DNA of 64,000 bases from Candidatus Zixiibacteriota bacterium (GTDB taxonomy: Bacteria > Zixibacteria > MSB-5A5 > GN15 > FEB-12), in contig JANQPI010000010.1 of NCBI GenBank assembly GCA_028289585.1, positions 1-64,000 of the forward strand. The letters run 5' to 3'. Within the stretch, counting starts at the first letter, position 1; every line of letters starts with the position of its first letter. The position numbers and the translations under genes are program-made. The notes beneath the pieces were generated by a model. The model was not told the DNA's origin. It ran no database searches and saw only the letters and a program-made list of their open reading frames with translations. Positions 49,459 to 59,835 of the stretch are shown in pieces.

Positions 49459-52400
49459 ATGGTTGCAATCAAGTGGACAAGACTACGGCAGTTTATCACG
49501 GTGGGTTGCTTGGCGCTGGTGGCTGTTTCGTCGACCTCTGGAAAAGCAGCAGACTCACTCTGCTTCCAGACGGCTGTCTCGTATGCGGCCGGAGATGGTC
49601 CGCTCTCGGTCTTTGCGGCCGATTTCGACGGTGACTCCGATCTTGATCTGGCCATAGCGAACGCGAACTCAGGCGATGTCAGCGTTCTCCTGAATTGTGC
49701 ACTGCCGCCGTGTGGAGCATTCTTGGAGATATCTCCCATCCAGAACCTGGATTCTATCGTAGTCGGCTCCCAGATTGCGCTTGACGTAATCGTTGGCAGT
49801 AGTGAGTCCATCGATTCCGTTTTTGTCGCCCTCGACCTTGCCCATGAGAACCCGGGAGGGACTGGCGAATTCCTGACTTTCGATTCAGTCTCACTTGCTG
49901 GGTCGAATTGGTCGATGGTCCCTGCTGAGTTAAGCAGCTGCAACATCTTGGCTTTCTTGGATACAGTCTACATCGCAGTGGAGCCATTTGCAGCACTCCC
50001 GGCAGATTCAGGAGTTCTGTTTACTGTTTGGCTGACAGCCGACAGTTTAGCATCAAGCAGCGTCGCTCTGGTTGAAACGGCATTTTTGGGATGCGGTAAT
50101 CTGGGAGGCGGCGAGGGGTCTGCTGTCTATACGAGCGGCGGTGGTCAATGCCAAGCGGATACATTGGCGATTAGCTATCAGGTCATTAACCAGGCGGACG
50201 TATGTAGCGGTGTTCTTCTTAGTGCTGAGTTTTCTTCAGTCCCAGACACAATCGTTGCCCTCGAGACCATGAAATTCGACGTAACCCTGGAAACCGGGTC
50301 TACAATCGATAGTCTCTTTTTTGCTTCTTTCGTTTGGGGCCGAGCGCGAGTGGATTCAGTGAGTTTCGGGAACAGCGCCTGGCCTCAGTTGGCCAGTGAT
50401 GAAGGGATCGACTGTCACATCTATCCAGTTGACTCCGCTTCCCTTAATGGTTGGTATGGTAGCCCCAATCACACTGCGGATACAGCGGTTGTCCATGTTG
50501 TCCCGCCCGTTGCACTTGAGCCCGATTCAGGACTACTCTGCGAAGTGTGGATCACGCCTCTTGCTGAGGGGGAGCTTTTCCGCCTTGGTATAGCAAGGTC
50601 CGTGAGCTCATTCTACTATCCTGCTTGCGTGCCAAGTCTTCGTGAAAGCGGTGTATATAGCTCCGGCGCCTTCTGTCTGGTCGACACGACTGTCGGTGTC
50701 GAAGCTCCTATTCTTGGACCGAACACTGGTCCTGTAGTTGTGACGCAGCGAATGGCGAAGAGGCTGCGGGTACCGAGTCAGTTCGAGCGAATCTCATTTG
50801 CGACAAACATAGCGATCACAGGTGATACAGTCTCCTTGTCTCCGGGCACATATACAGAAGCGGTTCAAATTGATGACGCGCCACAAGAGCCTCTGTTTGC
50901 GCTCTTGGCAGCTGACGATTGGATCGATGGTAACTTCACTGGTGAACCATCCGTAGTGTGGACACCGCTTCCTGACACGAATGCGCTCTTGGTGCTTCGT
51001 GACCCGACGGGTACAGAAGGCCTTGCAGTAGCTGGTATCAAGTTTGAAGACGCCGAAAGGTCCGCCCTCTATTCAATCTTTGGCCTTACGGTTGAAGATT
51101 GTTGGTTCATCAACAACATCGACACGACAAGTTATCAACTTCGTTCTGGAGCTGCCATTTCTATCGAAGGAGGATTCGGATACCAGTTCGCTACACGGAT
51201 TACTCGTAGCCGATTCGAAGGCAATGTAGCTGACTCTGGTGGAGCGGTCTTCATTTACGACGGTTCATCTTCACCTGCATCCATCGAGGACTGCCTGTTT
51301 ACAACCAACTTCGCTCGCGGCACTGAATACGGCCCTGCTGCTGGAGGCGCTATTATGGTAGCAAACTCCAGTGGCGAACTCACGATTCGCAACAACACGT
51401 TCTACATGAATGAGACTGTCGCTTGGGCAGGTAGTGCTTTGGCGCTGGACGTCTCTGGTCAGAAAACGATAGAGAATAGCGTCTTCGTGGGTAATAGAGC
51501 CTTCGACACCTCAAGTCTTGGTCCATGTGGTATCGACACTAGTCTCACGGTTAGAAACAACCTGATTTTTGACAACACTCGATGGCTGATGTATCAAGGG
51601 CAATACTGTCCGGAGTTGATTGGAACCGATTTTGTCAATGCCGACCCTCTCTTCGTGGATGCTGCGACGGGCGACTTCCGCCTGCAACCGGGCAGTCCGG
51701 CAATCGACGCTGGGGACCCGAGTAGTCCACTCGATCCGGATGGTACACGAGCCGATATTGGCGCCTTCTTCTTCGATCAACGTGATTGTGGTTCCATATC
51801 AGCGACTCTGTTGTCACCAGAATCGAACGCGGTTGTAACGCCTTCACCGCTGTTTGAGTGGTTCGCAGTCTGCCTAGGTAGTGAGTATGAGGTTGTCGTC
51901 GCTCTAGATCCTCTTCTTGATTCTAGCATTTGGCAAACCAGCACTCCTTATCAGGAGCTAGCGTATGGGGGCCCGCCATTGCAGCCAGGACGGGATTACT
52001 ACTGGTCGGTTCGTGGACTCGGTGCCGCCGGTTGGGGGCCGTGGACGAGTCCGTGGGAATTCTCTCTAGCCAGTCAGGTCGATACGCTGCCTGCACCGTC
52101 GTTGCAGTTTCCAACCAGTGGAGACTCGGTCGCTCTTCCGGAGGTTTTCCTCTGGACTGGTGTGACTGGCGCGGAGTCGTACCGAATTGACGTGAGAGAA
52201 TCTGATACCGCTTCGACATCGCTCTTCACTGCTGACTATCCAATCTTGAATGGAACAGTCCCTCAGACGACGAGTCTCATCAATCTCGATTCGGCGGTTT
52301 GGCGAGTTCAGGCGATTGATACGCTGGGATACCCAGGTTACTGGAGCAGCTTCGAGCAGTTTCACTTGATCCCACCGCATGGGCCTCCGGGAATCCCAGT

Positions 52401-55400
52401 ACCTAATGACCCGGATACGTCGTTATCTGACACGCTGATCTTCTCGTGGTCCTCGGTTAGTGGTGCAAATTGTTATCAGATTGAGATTTCTACAGATTCG
52501 ACCTTTAGCAGCCCTCAAAGTGTCTACGAGGTCTGTGGAGGAGATGTCACGTTTGCCTTTCCACTTCCGGGCGGCGAGGCTGCGCTGTTCTGGCAGGTGA
52601 GAGCCTGCAATGCATCTGGTTGTAGTGAATGGGCGCAGGGTCCGGGTGATGGCTCGGGAGCAGGTGGCGGAGTAGGCCTCGACCCGGGCAGTGGAAGCGG
52701 AGGAGGAAACGGCGGCGAAGGCGGAGGCGGTGATGACGGGGATGGTGACTCCGGAGATGGTCAGGGCGGGAGCGGTGGCGGAACCGGTGGCAGCTCGCCG
52801 CCTGTGGCTTCGTGCGTAACTTACCTCACACTGTTAACTCCTCAGGATACTGTTTTCCTGACACTAAACTCCGATACGACGTTTGTTACGGGCGTCAAAG
52901 CTGATTGCGAAGATACGATAACCCTCGCGTGGCTATTCGATAGCGCTCTGGTTAGCCAGGAATCAGTCTTTGGTGGTCTGGGTTCAGGTCAGGTGCCGTT
53001 TACATCACCGGCTATCCCGACAGCCAGCCTGGATACGTTTCCCATTCAGTGCCGACTTGTTGAGGGTGTGGACACATTCACTACAAACGAAGTAATCATT
53101 GCAGTTGTCGATCAAATGGCTGGTCCAGATCCACGCATTAAGCTTTCGCCTGTGTCGATCGACTTGCCTGCGGACGGATCCAGCCAGCAATTGGTGGAGG
53201 TTCGCATACTCGACCAACCTGGTTCTGTGTGGGTGATGTTCAATCTAACGACCGCAGGCTCTTTGTCTGCGGACTCTCTCTTGGTCAATGGAATAGGATC
53301 GTTTACCTACACTTCAGCCGGCGTCGCGGACTCGGGGTACTTAATCGCTTCTGCATCTGGACTGTCTGCAGACTCTATTCGGATCGAGCTTTCGACAACT
53401 GAAGGTGACATTCTTGCAGCTGAGTTCCAGGCGGTGAAAGAGAAGCTCGAAAACCTCACGCTTGGATACCAGGGTGACTCAGCGGTACTGTCTGCAGTCT
53501 ATGACCTGTCACTACCTCAGGCGTTTGTGGACACGGCACTGCTTGGCCTTACAGTGCCCGATTCTACTGATCTCCGTCGACAGCGGCTAGTCAATGCCTG
53601 GCTGAGACTTGTGCTGCTTCACTGGGATCATCCCAATCAATCATGGTTTGACGGCGACCCCTGGGATGAGAAAGTGTTTTCGACCGAGGAAGCATGGCTG
53701 GGTGCAACTCGTGGGGCTCAGGCACTCGTAGGGTCTTTCTCATATGCCATGGCTAAGTGCTATGAGATCGTGAATGCGATGCCGGACAACCGACTTAAGC
53801 GTCGTCGACTCAAAACTCTAAACGAGATCTCGACCGACTTCACATCTAGCTTGAAAGCTATTTCCAAGAGTCATGCCGAGTACGTGCGGGTCAGCTCTCG
53901 AAAGATGGGGAAGGTGCTGATTCGATCGCTGCTCGCCGCCGTTGCCGACAGTGCTGTGTCCAAGGACTCCCTACGATCTACCGAGTTGTGGCTGACTGCG
54001 AGCGATACGGGAGCCGTTGGATGGATCGATGCGTCTGACTCAGTGAGTTTTGCAGTTGTGAATGTTCTTCTGAATGCCACCCCGGGAGAGATAGACTCAC
54101 TGTTCATTGATGAGCCATTCTGGAGTACCAGCGTTAGTAACGTTGGCGCCTTGTTGGCACCTCGACATATACCACAGGATGCGGATGCATTCTTGGATAG
54201 TGTCATTACAAAGGTCGATGGCATCGGTGGGTCTGGGTTTTTAAAGTTCAGAAAGGTCCGAAATGTCGCTGAGGCGCTGACGACTGCAACTTCGATTTCA
54301 AAGGATGTATCTGCGGCATTGAACATCGCGGACAATATGGTACCACATCTTGAACTGACTGGCAGTTGGGGAATAGATACTAGTTCTCAATCATTTTCAT
54401 CTGCAGGTGTGAAGATCACGAGCAACATGCTCTCAGATGCTATGAGTGGTAACGATATGGTTTCAGAGTTGATGGAATCATCAGTCATTGGCAGTACCAG
54501 CTTGGAAGCTCAACTCTTGGCATTCCAGAATGTCTTGAGTGCTAGTGGCCTTTCGGCAAGCGATACTACTCAGGTATCAGAGCTTTTTGATGCGATTGAT
54601 GCGACAGTCGGTGCGTGGCGCCAAGCAATGTCTTTCGTTGGCGCACAAGCGGCAGAAGCCGATCTTATAGTTCCTCGATTCGAGCTGGAGTTCTTGAACG
54701 CTTTAGCGGAGTTTGCCGAAGTACGCTCCGACTTATCCTCGGCTTCGGAGTATCTCTGGATTGCGGCTGAAGATAGCGACTCCACGGAGCTTAGCCTTTT
54801 GGCAGCTTCGTCCGTCGCAGAGGCGCTGGGGTCGCTCTACGAAGCAGAGGATGCGATTGACGACTTGTTGGAGAAGCTCCTTCAGATCGAGGTGACGCCG
54901 ACTGTATTCATCTCACTAAACTCCGGTCAGGATGTGGTCGTTTCAGCATCTGATACGGTGACGACAACAGCCTTCGTGAAAAACTTGTCACCGATTCCAC
55001 TTCTGAACGGATCAGTAGCACTCTCAAGCACCACTGCGGACGTGTGGTCCAGTGACACTGTGTTCTCAAGCTTGGCTCCCGGTGACAGTGTGCCGGTGAC
55101 CGTTGACCTGAGCCTCAACCCCGGAGCGTCTGGTCAGGGAGTTGTTCTGACCATTGAGGTGCAGTCAGATCTCGCGGAGACCGACTTGACTGCAACCTTT
55201 GCGACCAAGCTGAGCTGCTGTTTGAGTCTAACTGGCGACGTAAACTGTGACGGTGGTGTTGGACTTCCGGATCTATCGACCTTGATCGACAATCTGTTCA
55301 TCACGTTTGCTGAACTCTGCTGCGACGGTGAGGCGGATGTGAATGCCGACGGTTCTGTCGGATTGCCCGACTTATCCACGTTGATCGACCACCTGTTTAT

Positions 55401-55431
55401 CACGTTCACACCGCTCCCGTTCTGTCTTTAA
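49459..55431 (+). CDS. Giant secreted multidomain protein with beta-helix, linker and dockerin-like end
   Basis: A 1,990-residue secreted protein; start at ATG 49459 fixed by GGGAGG and a signal peptide (RLRQFITVGCLALVAVSSTSGKA). Order: one FG-GAP-like repeat (FAADFDGDSDLDLAIANANS); two cohesin/Ig-like beta domains, each ending in a 'YTSGGGQC'/'YSSGAFC' turn; a right-handed beta-helix at about 425-770 ('ERISFATNIAITGDTVSLSPGTYTEAV', ending DPLFVDAATGDFRLQPGSPAIDAG); FN3-like modules; a Gly/Asp/Ser-rich linker near 1070-1115; a long helical region; and paired dockerin repeats ('GDVNCDGGVGLPDLSTLIDNLFI', 'ADVNADGSVGLPDLSTLIDHLFI'). Probably an adhesin or exported structural protein. Shares its dockerin type with the lipase at 45269. 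Confidence 0.85.
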   Translation: MVAIKWTRLRQFITVGCLALVAVSSTSGKAADSLCFQTAVSYAAGDGPLSVFAADFDGDSDLDLAIANANSGDVSVLLNCALPPCGAFLEISPIQNLDSIVVGSQIALDVIVGSSESIDSVFVALDLAHENPGGTGEFLTFDSVSLAGSNWSMVPAELSSCNILAFLDTVYIAVEPFAALPADSGVLFTVWLTADSLASSSVALVETAFLGCGNLGGGEGSAVYTSGGGQCQADTLAISYQVINQADVCSGVLLSAEFSSVPDTIVALETMKFDVTLETGSTIDSLFFASFVWGRARVDSVSFGNSAWPQLASDEGIDCHIYPVDSASLNGWYGSPNHTADTAVVHVVPPVALEPDSGLLCEVWITPLAEGELFRLGIARSVSSFYYPACVPSLRESGVYSSGAFCLVDTTVGVEAPILGPNTGPVVVTQRMAKRLRVPSQFERISFATNIAITGDTVSLSPGTYTEAVQIDDAPQEPLFALLAADDWIDGNFTGEPSVVWTPLPDTNALLVLRDPTGTEGLAVAGIKFEDAERSALYSIFGLTVEDCWFINNIDTTSYQLRSGAAISIEGGFGYQFATRITRSRFEGNVADSGGAVFIYDGSSSPASIEDCLFTTNFARGTEYGPAAGGAIMVANSSGELTIRNNTFYMNETVAWAGSALALDVSGQKTIENSVFVGNRAFDTSSLGPCGIDTSLTVRNNLIFDNTRWLMYQGQYCPELIGTDFVNADPLFVDAATGDFRLQPGSPAIDAGDPSSPLDPDGTRADIGAFFFDQRDCGSISATLLSPESNAVVTPSPLFEWFAVCLGSEYEVVVALDPLLDSSIWQTSTPYQELAYGGPPLQPGRDYYWSVRGLGAAGWGPWTSPWEFSLASQVDTLPAPSLQFPTSGDSVALPEVFLWTGVTGAESYRIDVRESDTASTSLFTADYPILNGTVPQTTSLINLDSAVWRVQAIDTLGYPGYWSSFEQFHLIPPHGPPGIPVPNDPDTSLSDTLIFSWSSVSGANCYQIEISTDSTFSSPQSVYEVCGGDVTFAFPLPGGEAALFWQVRACNASGCSEWAQGPGDGSGAGGGVGLDPGSGSGGGNGGEGGGGDDGDGDSGDGQGGSGGGTGGSSPPVASCVTYLTLLTPQDTVFLTLNSDTTFVTGVKADCEDTITLAWLFDSALVSQESVFGGLGSGQVPFTSPAIPTASLDTFPIQCRLVEGVDTFTTNEVIIAVVDQMAGPDPRIKLSPVSIDLPADGSSQQLVEVRILDQPGSVWVMFNLTTAGSLSADSLLVNGIGSFTYTSAGVADSGYLIASASGLSADSIRIELSTTEGDILAAEFQAVKEKLENLTLGYQGDSAVLSAVYDLSLPQAFVDTALLGLTVPDSTDLRRQRLVNAWLRLVLLHWDHPNQSWFDGDPWDEKVFSTEEAWLGATRGAQALVGSFSYAMAKCYEIVNAMPDNRLKRRRLKTLNEISTDFTSSLKAISKSHAEYVRVSSRKMGKVLIRSLLAAVADSAVSKDSLRSTELWLTASDTGAVGWIDASDSVSFAVVNVLLNATPGEIDSLFIDEPFWSTSVSNVGALLAPRHIPQDADAFLDSVITKVDGIGGSGFLKFRKVRNVAEALTTATSISKDVSAALNIADNMVPHLELTGSWGIDTSSQSFSSAGVKITSNMLSDAMSGNDMVSELMESSVIGSTSLEAQLLAFQNVLSASGLSASDTTQVSELFDAIDATVGAWRQAMSFVGAQAAEADLIVPRFELEFLNALAEFAEVRSDLSSASEYLWIAAEDSDSTELSLLAASSVAEALGSLYEAEDAIDDLLEKLLQIEVTPTVFISLNSGQDVVVSASDTVTTTAFVKNLSPIPLLNGSVALSSTTADVWSSDTVFSSLAPGDSVPVTVDLSLNPGASGQGVVLTIEVQSDLAETDLTATFATKLSCCLSLTGDVNCDGGVGLPDLSTLIDNLFITFAELCCDGEADVNADGSVGLPDLSTLIDHLFITFTPLPFCL

Positions 55432-55463
55432 GTCAACAGCTCAACAACATTCGATGGTGATAG

Positions 55464-55494
55464 CGAGGCGCTTTGTGAGCGCCTCGTTTCTTTC
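55464..55494 (+). terminator. Rho-independent terminator after the giant dockerin protein
   Basis: Perfect 9-bp stem CGAGGCGCT/AGCGCCTCG with loop TTGTG followed by TTTCTTTC, 32 bases after the stop at 55431. Confidence 0.9.
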
Positions 55495-56186
55495 TGTGTG
55501 AGAACATGTTCGCAGAAGATCTGCCGTCTATTCTACATCGCGATGTGTCCCCTCTCGATCGCGCTCTGGCGATTTGAGTTTGGTCATTCGCCGGATTAGC
55601 CATTCCTCCAGTACCGAGGTCAGTGGCTGATGCTACTGGGTCGAACTAGGATGAGACAAGACCAGACAAATTCGGCGTTCTGAGACAACCAATTGACGGC
55701 GGACCCGGTCGGCAGCCTGACGTCGCTTCGCCGGGCTCCTCAGTTTCCCCCGGCGGCCTACTTGAGGATCGCGATATCCCACGTTTGATCGGCCACCAGT
55801 TTCTTAGCGCCTGTTTGACCTGTTCCGGAGCTGGAGAGATCGACTTCGGCTTCCCGAAGCCATCCTCACGATGGCTTTTGCGCAGTGGCGGATCCCCGGC
55901 TCGCCGTCTCCTTCTCTCCGCCATTCCAAGAGCACCACTCTCTGATTTAGCATGTGAACCAGTTCTGGGGGGTAAGTCTGAACCAAACCGGTCTAAAACC
56001 AATGCCTCTACACGTATGGCGGTGAATCGGAGCGTCGGTTGCACTTTCCGAATTGGCGGCCGGTTTCCCCCGATACGTTATCTGGCCCCGGTACTGATTC
56101 ATTTCATGCGGCGTTTCCCACCACCCAGTTCCGAAACGCGTCTCGTAGGGCCCGCCATTATCAATGCATACAAAGTTGAGGTGATG
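55495..56186. other. 692-base stretch without a supported gene
   Basis: More G+C-rich than its neighbours. Overlapping open frames on both strands (for instance 55646-56044 minus) are rich in Arg, Pro and Ser and show neither ribosome-binding site nor family signal. The long plus frame that joins the NACHT gene is also open here but looks non-coding before about 56178. It may be the remnant of an insertion element, which I cannot name. Confidence 0.4.
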
Positions 56187-59100
56187 ATGGCGTTGCCACC
56201 TGAGCTTGCCGCGATTGCCTGTGGTATTGCTGCCAATACTTGCACAGGTCTGTTCGGTAGCGTAATCGATCTAGCTAGAAACAAGCAGTTGACGTTTGAT
56301 GAGATTTTGAAGTCGGAGGTCGAAGACTTCTGCTCTTCGTTTGAGTGGCATGGCGAGATTCCCGAAGAAGAGATCGCACTCTTCTTCCAATCTCCTGAAT
56401 TTGAGTTCGTTCTGTCACAATGGGTCAGTGCGCACTTGTTAGCCGAAGATCAATCGACATCTTTCTCAAGTCTGTTGGAAAGTTACAGGAAATGTGCGAT
56501 TCGCTTTTTTGGAAACGCGGACCTCAACTTCGATGAGCTCACCAAGCTAATCAAGGCCTACTGGCAAGCTATTTGGAAGGGGCTGAACAGAGCAGTCGAA
56601 AGCGGACACCTTGTAGCCCTTGCGAGGATCGTTGATGTTCGCATGGCGACATTGCAAGCCATGCTAGAGTCCATCGAAGCCTCCTTGGTAAGGCGTGAAG
56701 AAGAACAACTGCCATCCAAGGAGAAAATGGAAGAGCTGATCGGCGAGTATCGCAGGCTAGTACCTCAGCGTCTAGGCAAGATTACACCGCCGCATCCTGA
56801 GCGGACAACCAAGGTTGAACTCAAGGCACTATACGTGACTCCCAGCTTCTCGGCGGATAATAGAGATGCCTCGGGAGTTATAGAGGGTGACGTTGTTGAG
56901 GAGAAACAGGCATATCGTCAGTTAGTCGGCGACGCAATGCGATTGGTCGTCCTGGGAGATCCAGGAGGTGGAAAGTCGACATTTGCTAAGAAAGTTTGTG
57001 CCGATGCAGCAGCCTCTGCTACAGCGAGGCTGGTCGGTGGTCGACGACTGGTGCCCTTTCTTGTGGTTCTTCGTGACTATGGTTTAGATCGATACGATGA
57101 CAAGCTGTCACTCTGCGAACATATAGTTAGAAGAGTAAAATTGGACTACGATCTCAACATCACAGAGACGATTATAGACCACATCTTGAGAAGTGGATTG
57201 GGATTAGTCGTGTTCGATGGTCTAGATGAGTTAGTTGATGCACACAAGCGACGCGAGATTACAGATGACATTGAGAATTTCTGTGAGAGGTATCCAGGGT
57301 GTCCTATCATCGTAACATCTCGAAAGATAGGTTACGCGCAGGCACCATTGGACGACAAGCGATTTCAGACTTGCATTCTTAGCGAGTTTGATGAAAGCCA
57401 GGTACGCGAGTACGTAACCAACTGGTTCAACCTTGCATCCGATCTGACGGAAGCGCAAGCACAGGAAAAGGTCGAAGGTTTTCTTGACGAGAGTGAAAGT
57501 GTTGACGACTTGCGACGCAATCCTCTTGTGCTGAGTCTCATGTGTCAGCTTTATCGCGGACGAAACTACATACCGCAGAATCGCACTGACGTATATGATT
57601 CTTGCTCGAACATGTTGATCGAGCAATGGGACAAGGGGCGGCTAATTCCACTCCCGCCCGAGATCGAAGAAATCTCTAGTCACGTTCGACCAACGCTGTA
57701 TCACATTGCTCATTGGATATATTCAGACCCCAACCTACAGTCCGGCGTTGTGGAAGAGCAACTGGTTAAGAAGACTGCTGAGTATCTGAATGGTCGTCGC
57801 TGGGATTCTAGTGAAGATTCTCTCAGATCTGCAAAAGCATTTGTTGCTTACTGTAAGGGAAGGGCTTGGGTGATTACGGAAGCTGGGACGACAGCTAGAG
57901 GGGTAAGTCTGTTCCAGTTTACGCATCGCACCTTCTTGGAATACTATACTGCCTGCTTTTTGGTCCGAAACTATTCGACTACGGACTCACTCATTTCGGT
58001 GTTGCTTCCTTGGATTCACACTGCCAAGTCGGACATCGTCTCGCAGCTGAGTGTTCACCTCTTTGATCGTCAAGTTCAAGACGGAGCGGACGCATTGCTG
58101 GAGAAGCTACTTGAGGAAGCTAGTGCTGTATCCGGCTCCGAGTGCCTCAACGTTATGTCGTTTCTATCTCGCAGTTTGCATGAGCTTGTACCGTCCCCTA
58201 GGACGGTTAGGCACATCTGCAATCTTGTTGTTGATGCCTTTGTAGTCAAAGCGCCGGATTCTGGCAATGGATCAGCTGATAACTGGCATATTCTTCATGA
58301 TCTAGTGATTCTACTCAGCACGAATGCACCGAACGTAGTTCGATCTTGCTACGAGAGACTTGAGGAGATTATTGGCGATCCGTTGCACGAACCAACAACT
58401 AAAAGTCGTGCGGTTGACATAGCATGTTACGCTTTCAAAATAGCCACTAATCCGCTTCGTCGGTCGAAGGATTCGGCAATACCTTGGTTGAAAGCGTTAA
58501 AGGACACGATCGCTTGTCTCGATGGGGGTAGTAATTCACTGAAACTGGAATCCCCATTCATCAGTATTACGCTGTTTCACGCGGAAGAGCTAAGCTTTGA
58601 AGAGCTTCTAGATGCGCACGGAAGCAAGTGGCTCCTAGGAAGCGTGCGTATCACGAGAACCGACGGCCCGATGTCGTTTTATGGATCCCTAATAGACTGG
58701 CTAGCCTGGACAATTCTGCCTCTCCGGAGCAATCTGCGGGTTGAACTTCACGCGACGGAGCTTTCGGAAACCAAGCTGTCAGCAGAGTCAAACTTCGAGT
58801 ATCTTTTGAAGTTTGGACAGTGGGCTGCTCGAAATCTTACGCCTCTTAGCAAGCTACCGGAAAATTTTCATTTCAGTCCTGGCTTCGCGTTTTACTTAGA
58901 GGATATTCTTGAGTCTCAAGGCCGAATGTCGGCCCTTCGGGTCAATTGGTTGGACGAGTGGGGCAATCGCATGAGAGTTTCGAACGTCATCCGATTCGCA
59001 TTGCTAGTCATGATGCTTGCGACTAAACGGAGTAGCATTGAGATTACCGAGCAACTGATCTCCTGTCGTGAGATAGCGATGAAGAATGGCGGAGCCCTGC

Positions 59101-59231
59101 GACCTCTTATCGAGGTTATTGACATTGCCTTGGCTGTAATCGGTTCTCCCACTGGGGCAAAGAGACTCCAATATCTAGAGGAGGTCGGCTTCTCTGCTCA
59201 GCAATCGAGCGTAATCCAGTCTTTGACGTAG
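56187..59231 (+). CDS. NACHT-domain NTPase (STAND family), possible anti-phage protein
   Basis: A 1,014-residue protein. The N-terminal region of about 230 residues is helical and has no known catalytic motif ('AAIACGIAANTCTGLFGSVIDLARNKQLTFDEIL'). The NACHT module holds Walker A 'LVVLGDPGGGKSTFAKKV' (G257), Walker B 'LVVFDGLDELVD' (D344) and sensor 'CPIIVTSRKIGYA'; winged-helix part follows with 'RRNPLVLSLMCQLY' and 'FQFTHRTFLEYYTACFLV'. The remaining 450 residues are helical and not recognisable as LRR or TPR. The start at ATG 56187 follows GAGGTG closely; a doublet ATG at 56184 is possible. Related bacterial bNACHT/Avs-like proteins sense phage, but the effector here is unclear. Confidence 0.88.
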   Translation: MALPPELAAIACGIAANTCTGLFGSVIDLARNKQLTFDEILKSEVEDFCSSFEWHGEIPEEEIALFFQSPEFEFVLSQWVSAHLLAEDQSTSFSSLLESYRKCAIRFFGNADLNFDELTKLIKAYWQAIWKGLNRAVESGHLVALARIVDVRMATLQAMLESIEASLVRREEEQLPSKEKMEELIGEYRRLVPQRLGKITPPHPERTTKVELKALYVTPSFSADNRDASGVIEGDVVEEKQAYRQLVGDAMRLVVLGDPGGGKSTFAKKVCADAAASATARLVGGRRLVPFLVVLRDYGLDRYDDKLSLCEHIVRRVKLDYDLNITETIIDHILRSGLGLVVFDGLDELVDAHKRREITDDIENFCERYPGCPIIVTSRKIGYAQAPLDDKRFQTCILSEFDESQVREYVTNWFNLASDLTEAQAQEKVEGFLDESESVDDLRRNPLVLSLMCQLYRGRNYIPQNRTDVYDSCSNMLIEQWDKGRLIPLPPEIEEISSHVRPTLYHIAHWIYSDPNLQSGVVEEQLVKKTAEYLNGRRWDSSEDSLRSAKAFVAYCKGRAWVITEAGTTARGVSLFQFTHRTFLEYYTACFLVRNYSTTDSLISVLLPWIHTAKSDIVSQLSVHLFDRQVQDGADALLEKLLEEASAVSGSECLNVMSFLSRSLHELVPSPRTVRHICNLVVDAFVVKAPDSGNGSADNWHILHDLVILLSTNAPNVVRSCYERLEEIIGDPLHEPTTKSRAVDIACYAFKIATNPLRRSKDSAIPWLKALKDTIACLDGGSNSLKLESPFISITLFHAEELSFEELLDAHGSKWLLGSVRITRTDGPMSFYGSLIDWLAWTILPLRSNLRVELHATELSETKLSAESNFEYLLKFGQWAARNLTPLSKLPENFHFSPGFAFYLEDILESQGRMSALRVNWLDEWGNRMRVSNVIRFALLVMMLATKRSSIEITEQLISCREIAMKNGGALRPLIEVIDIALAVIGSPTGAKRLQYLEEVGFSAQQSSVIQSLT

Positions 59232-59331
59232 CCCAGCATGGGTGATCCAATCGTATCGACGCACTTAGAACAAGTCCAGGTGGGTTTTCGCTCTTACGTA
59301 CATTCTGGTCAGTGACAGTGAACAATCAAAA

Positions 59332-59357
59332 TGGATCCCCGCCTGCGCGGGGATGAC
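59332..59357. repeat. Dispersed palindromic repeat, copy 1
   Basis: A 26-bp unit with an 8-bp stem ATCCCCGC/GCGGGGAT around CTGC, identical in all 26 bases to copy 2 at 62739-62764. Similar intergenic palindromes occur in many Gram-negative genomes (REP or dRS3-like). It lies in the gap between the NACHT and VOC genes. Confidence 0.85.
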
Positions 59358-59415
59358 GACAGATTCTCGTATACGTCGCTCGTCACTTAGAGGCTGCTCG
59401 GCCAAGTGAGACTGT

Positions 59416-59835
59416 CTACTTGCCCCCGAGGACCTCGACGATATTGCCCGATGGATCCTCGAAGACTAACCAAAAAACGCCGGGCTGCATTTCGACGAGT
59501 TCGTCCTGATGAATCGTCACGCTGTCTTTCTTTAGCTCATCGAAAAGTTTCTGTACGGAATCGACACCGAACATAACTCCGCTGCGGCTGCTGGTTTCAG
59601 TCAGTGAGGATTGCGTGAAGCCGCCACCAATCCACATTCGGACATCCCCGATTGTGCCAAACGCCTGTGGACCCAGGTTGGAGTCGGGCATGTCGAACTC
59701 TTCGGTGAAGCCAAAGTATTTCTCGTAAAAGGCTTTGGTCTCGTCGAACTTACTCGCATACACGAGGCTGAACTTGAATTCTTTCACGTTCACGATTGGT
59801 TTGTTCTCTGGAGTCGCTGTTTCTGAAGCAGTCAC
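59416..59835 (-). CDS. VOC-family (glyoxalase/bleomycin-resistance-like) protein
   Basis: A 139-residue protein with one pair of beta-alpha-beta-beta-beta modules: 'FKFSLVYASKFDETKAFYEKYFGFTEEFDMPDSNLG', 'SGVMFGVDSVQKLFDELKKDSVT', 'GVFWLVFEDPSGNIVEVLGGK'. The Glu near the end (IVEVLGG) is a usual metal ligand, but the first-half ligand pattern is unclear. Substrate unknown. GTG start at 59835, with AGGAGGAAAAGGC directly upstream, a strong site; the frame extends further but is not needed. Convergent with the NACHT gene. Confidence 0.85.
   Translation of the reverse strand: MTASETATPENKPIVNVKEFKFSLVYASKFDETKAFYEKYFGFTEEFDMPDSNLGPQAFGTIGDVRMWIGGGFTQSSLTETSSRSGVMFGVDSVQKLFDELKKDSVTIHQDELVEMQPGVFWLVFEDPSGNIVEVLGGK

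Noticed and set aside
55785-56186. N-terminal extension of the NACHT protein
   Set aside because: Open, but without a ribosome-binding site and rich in Arg/Pro/Ser; the start at 56187 has GAGGTG and begins a normal helical domain.
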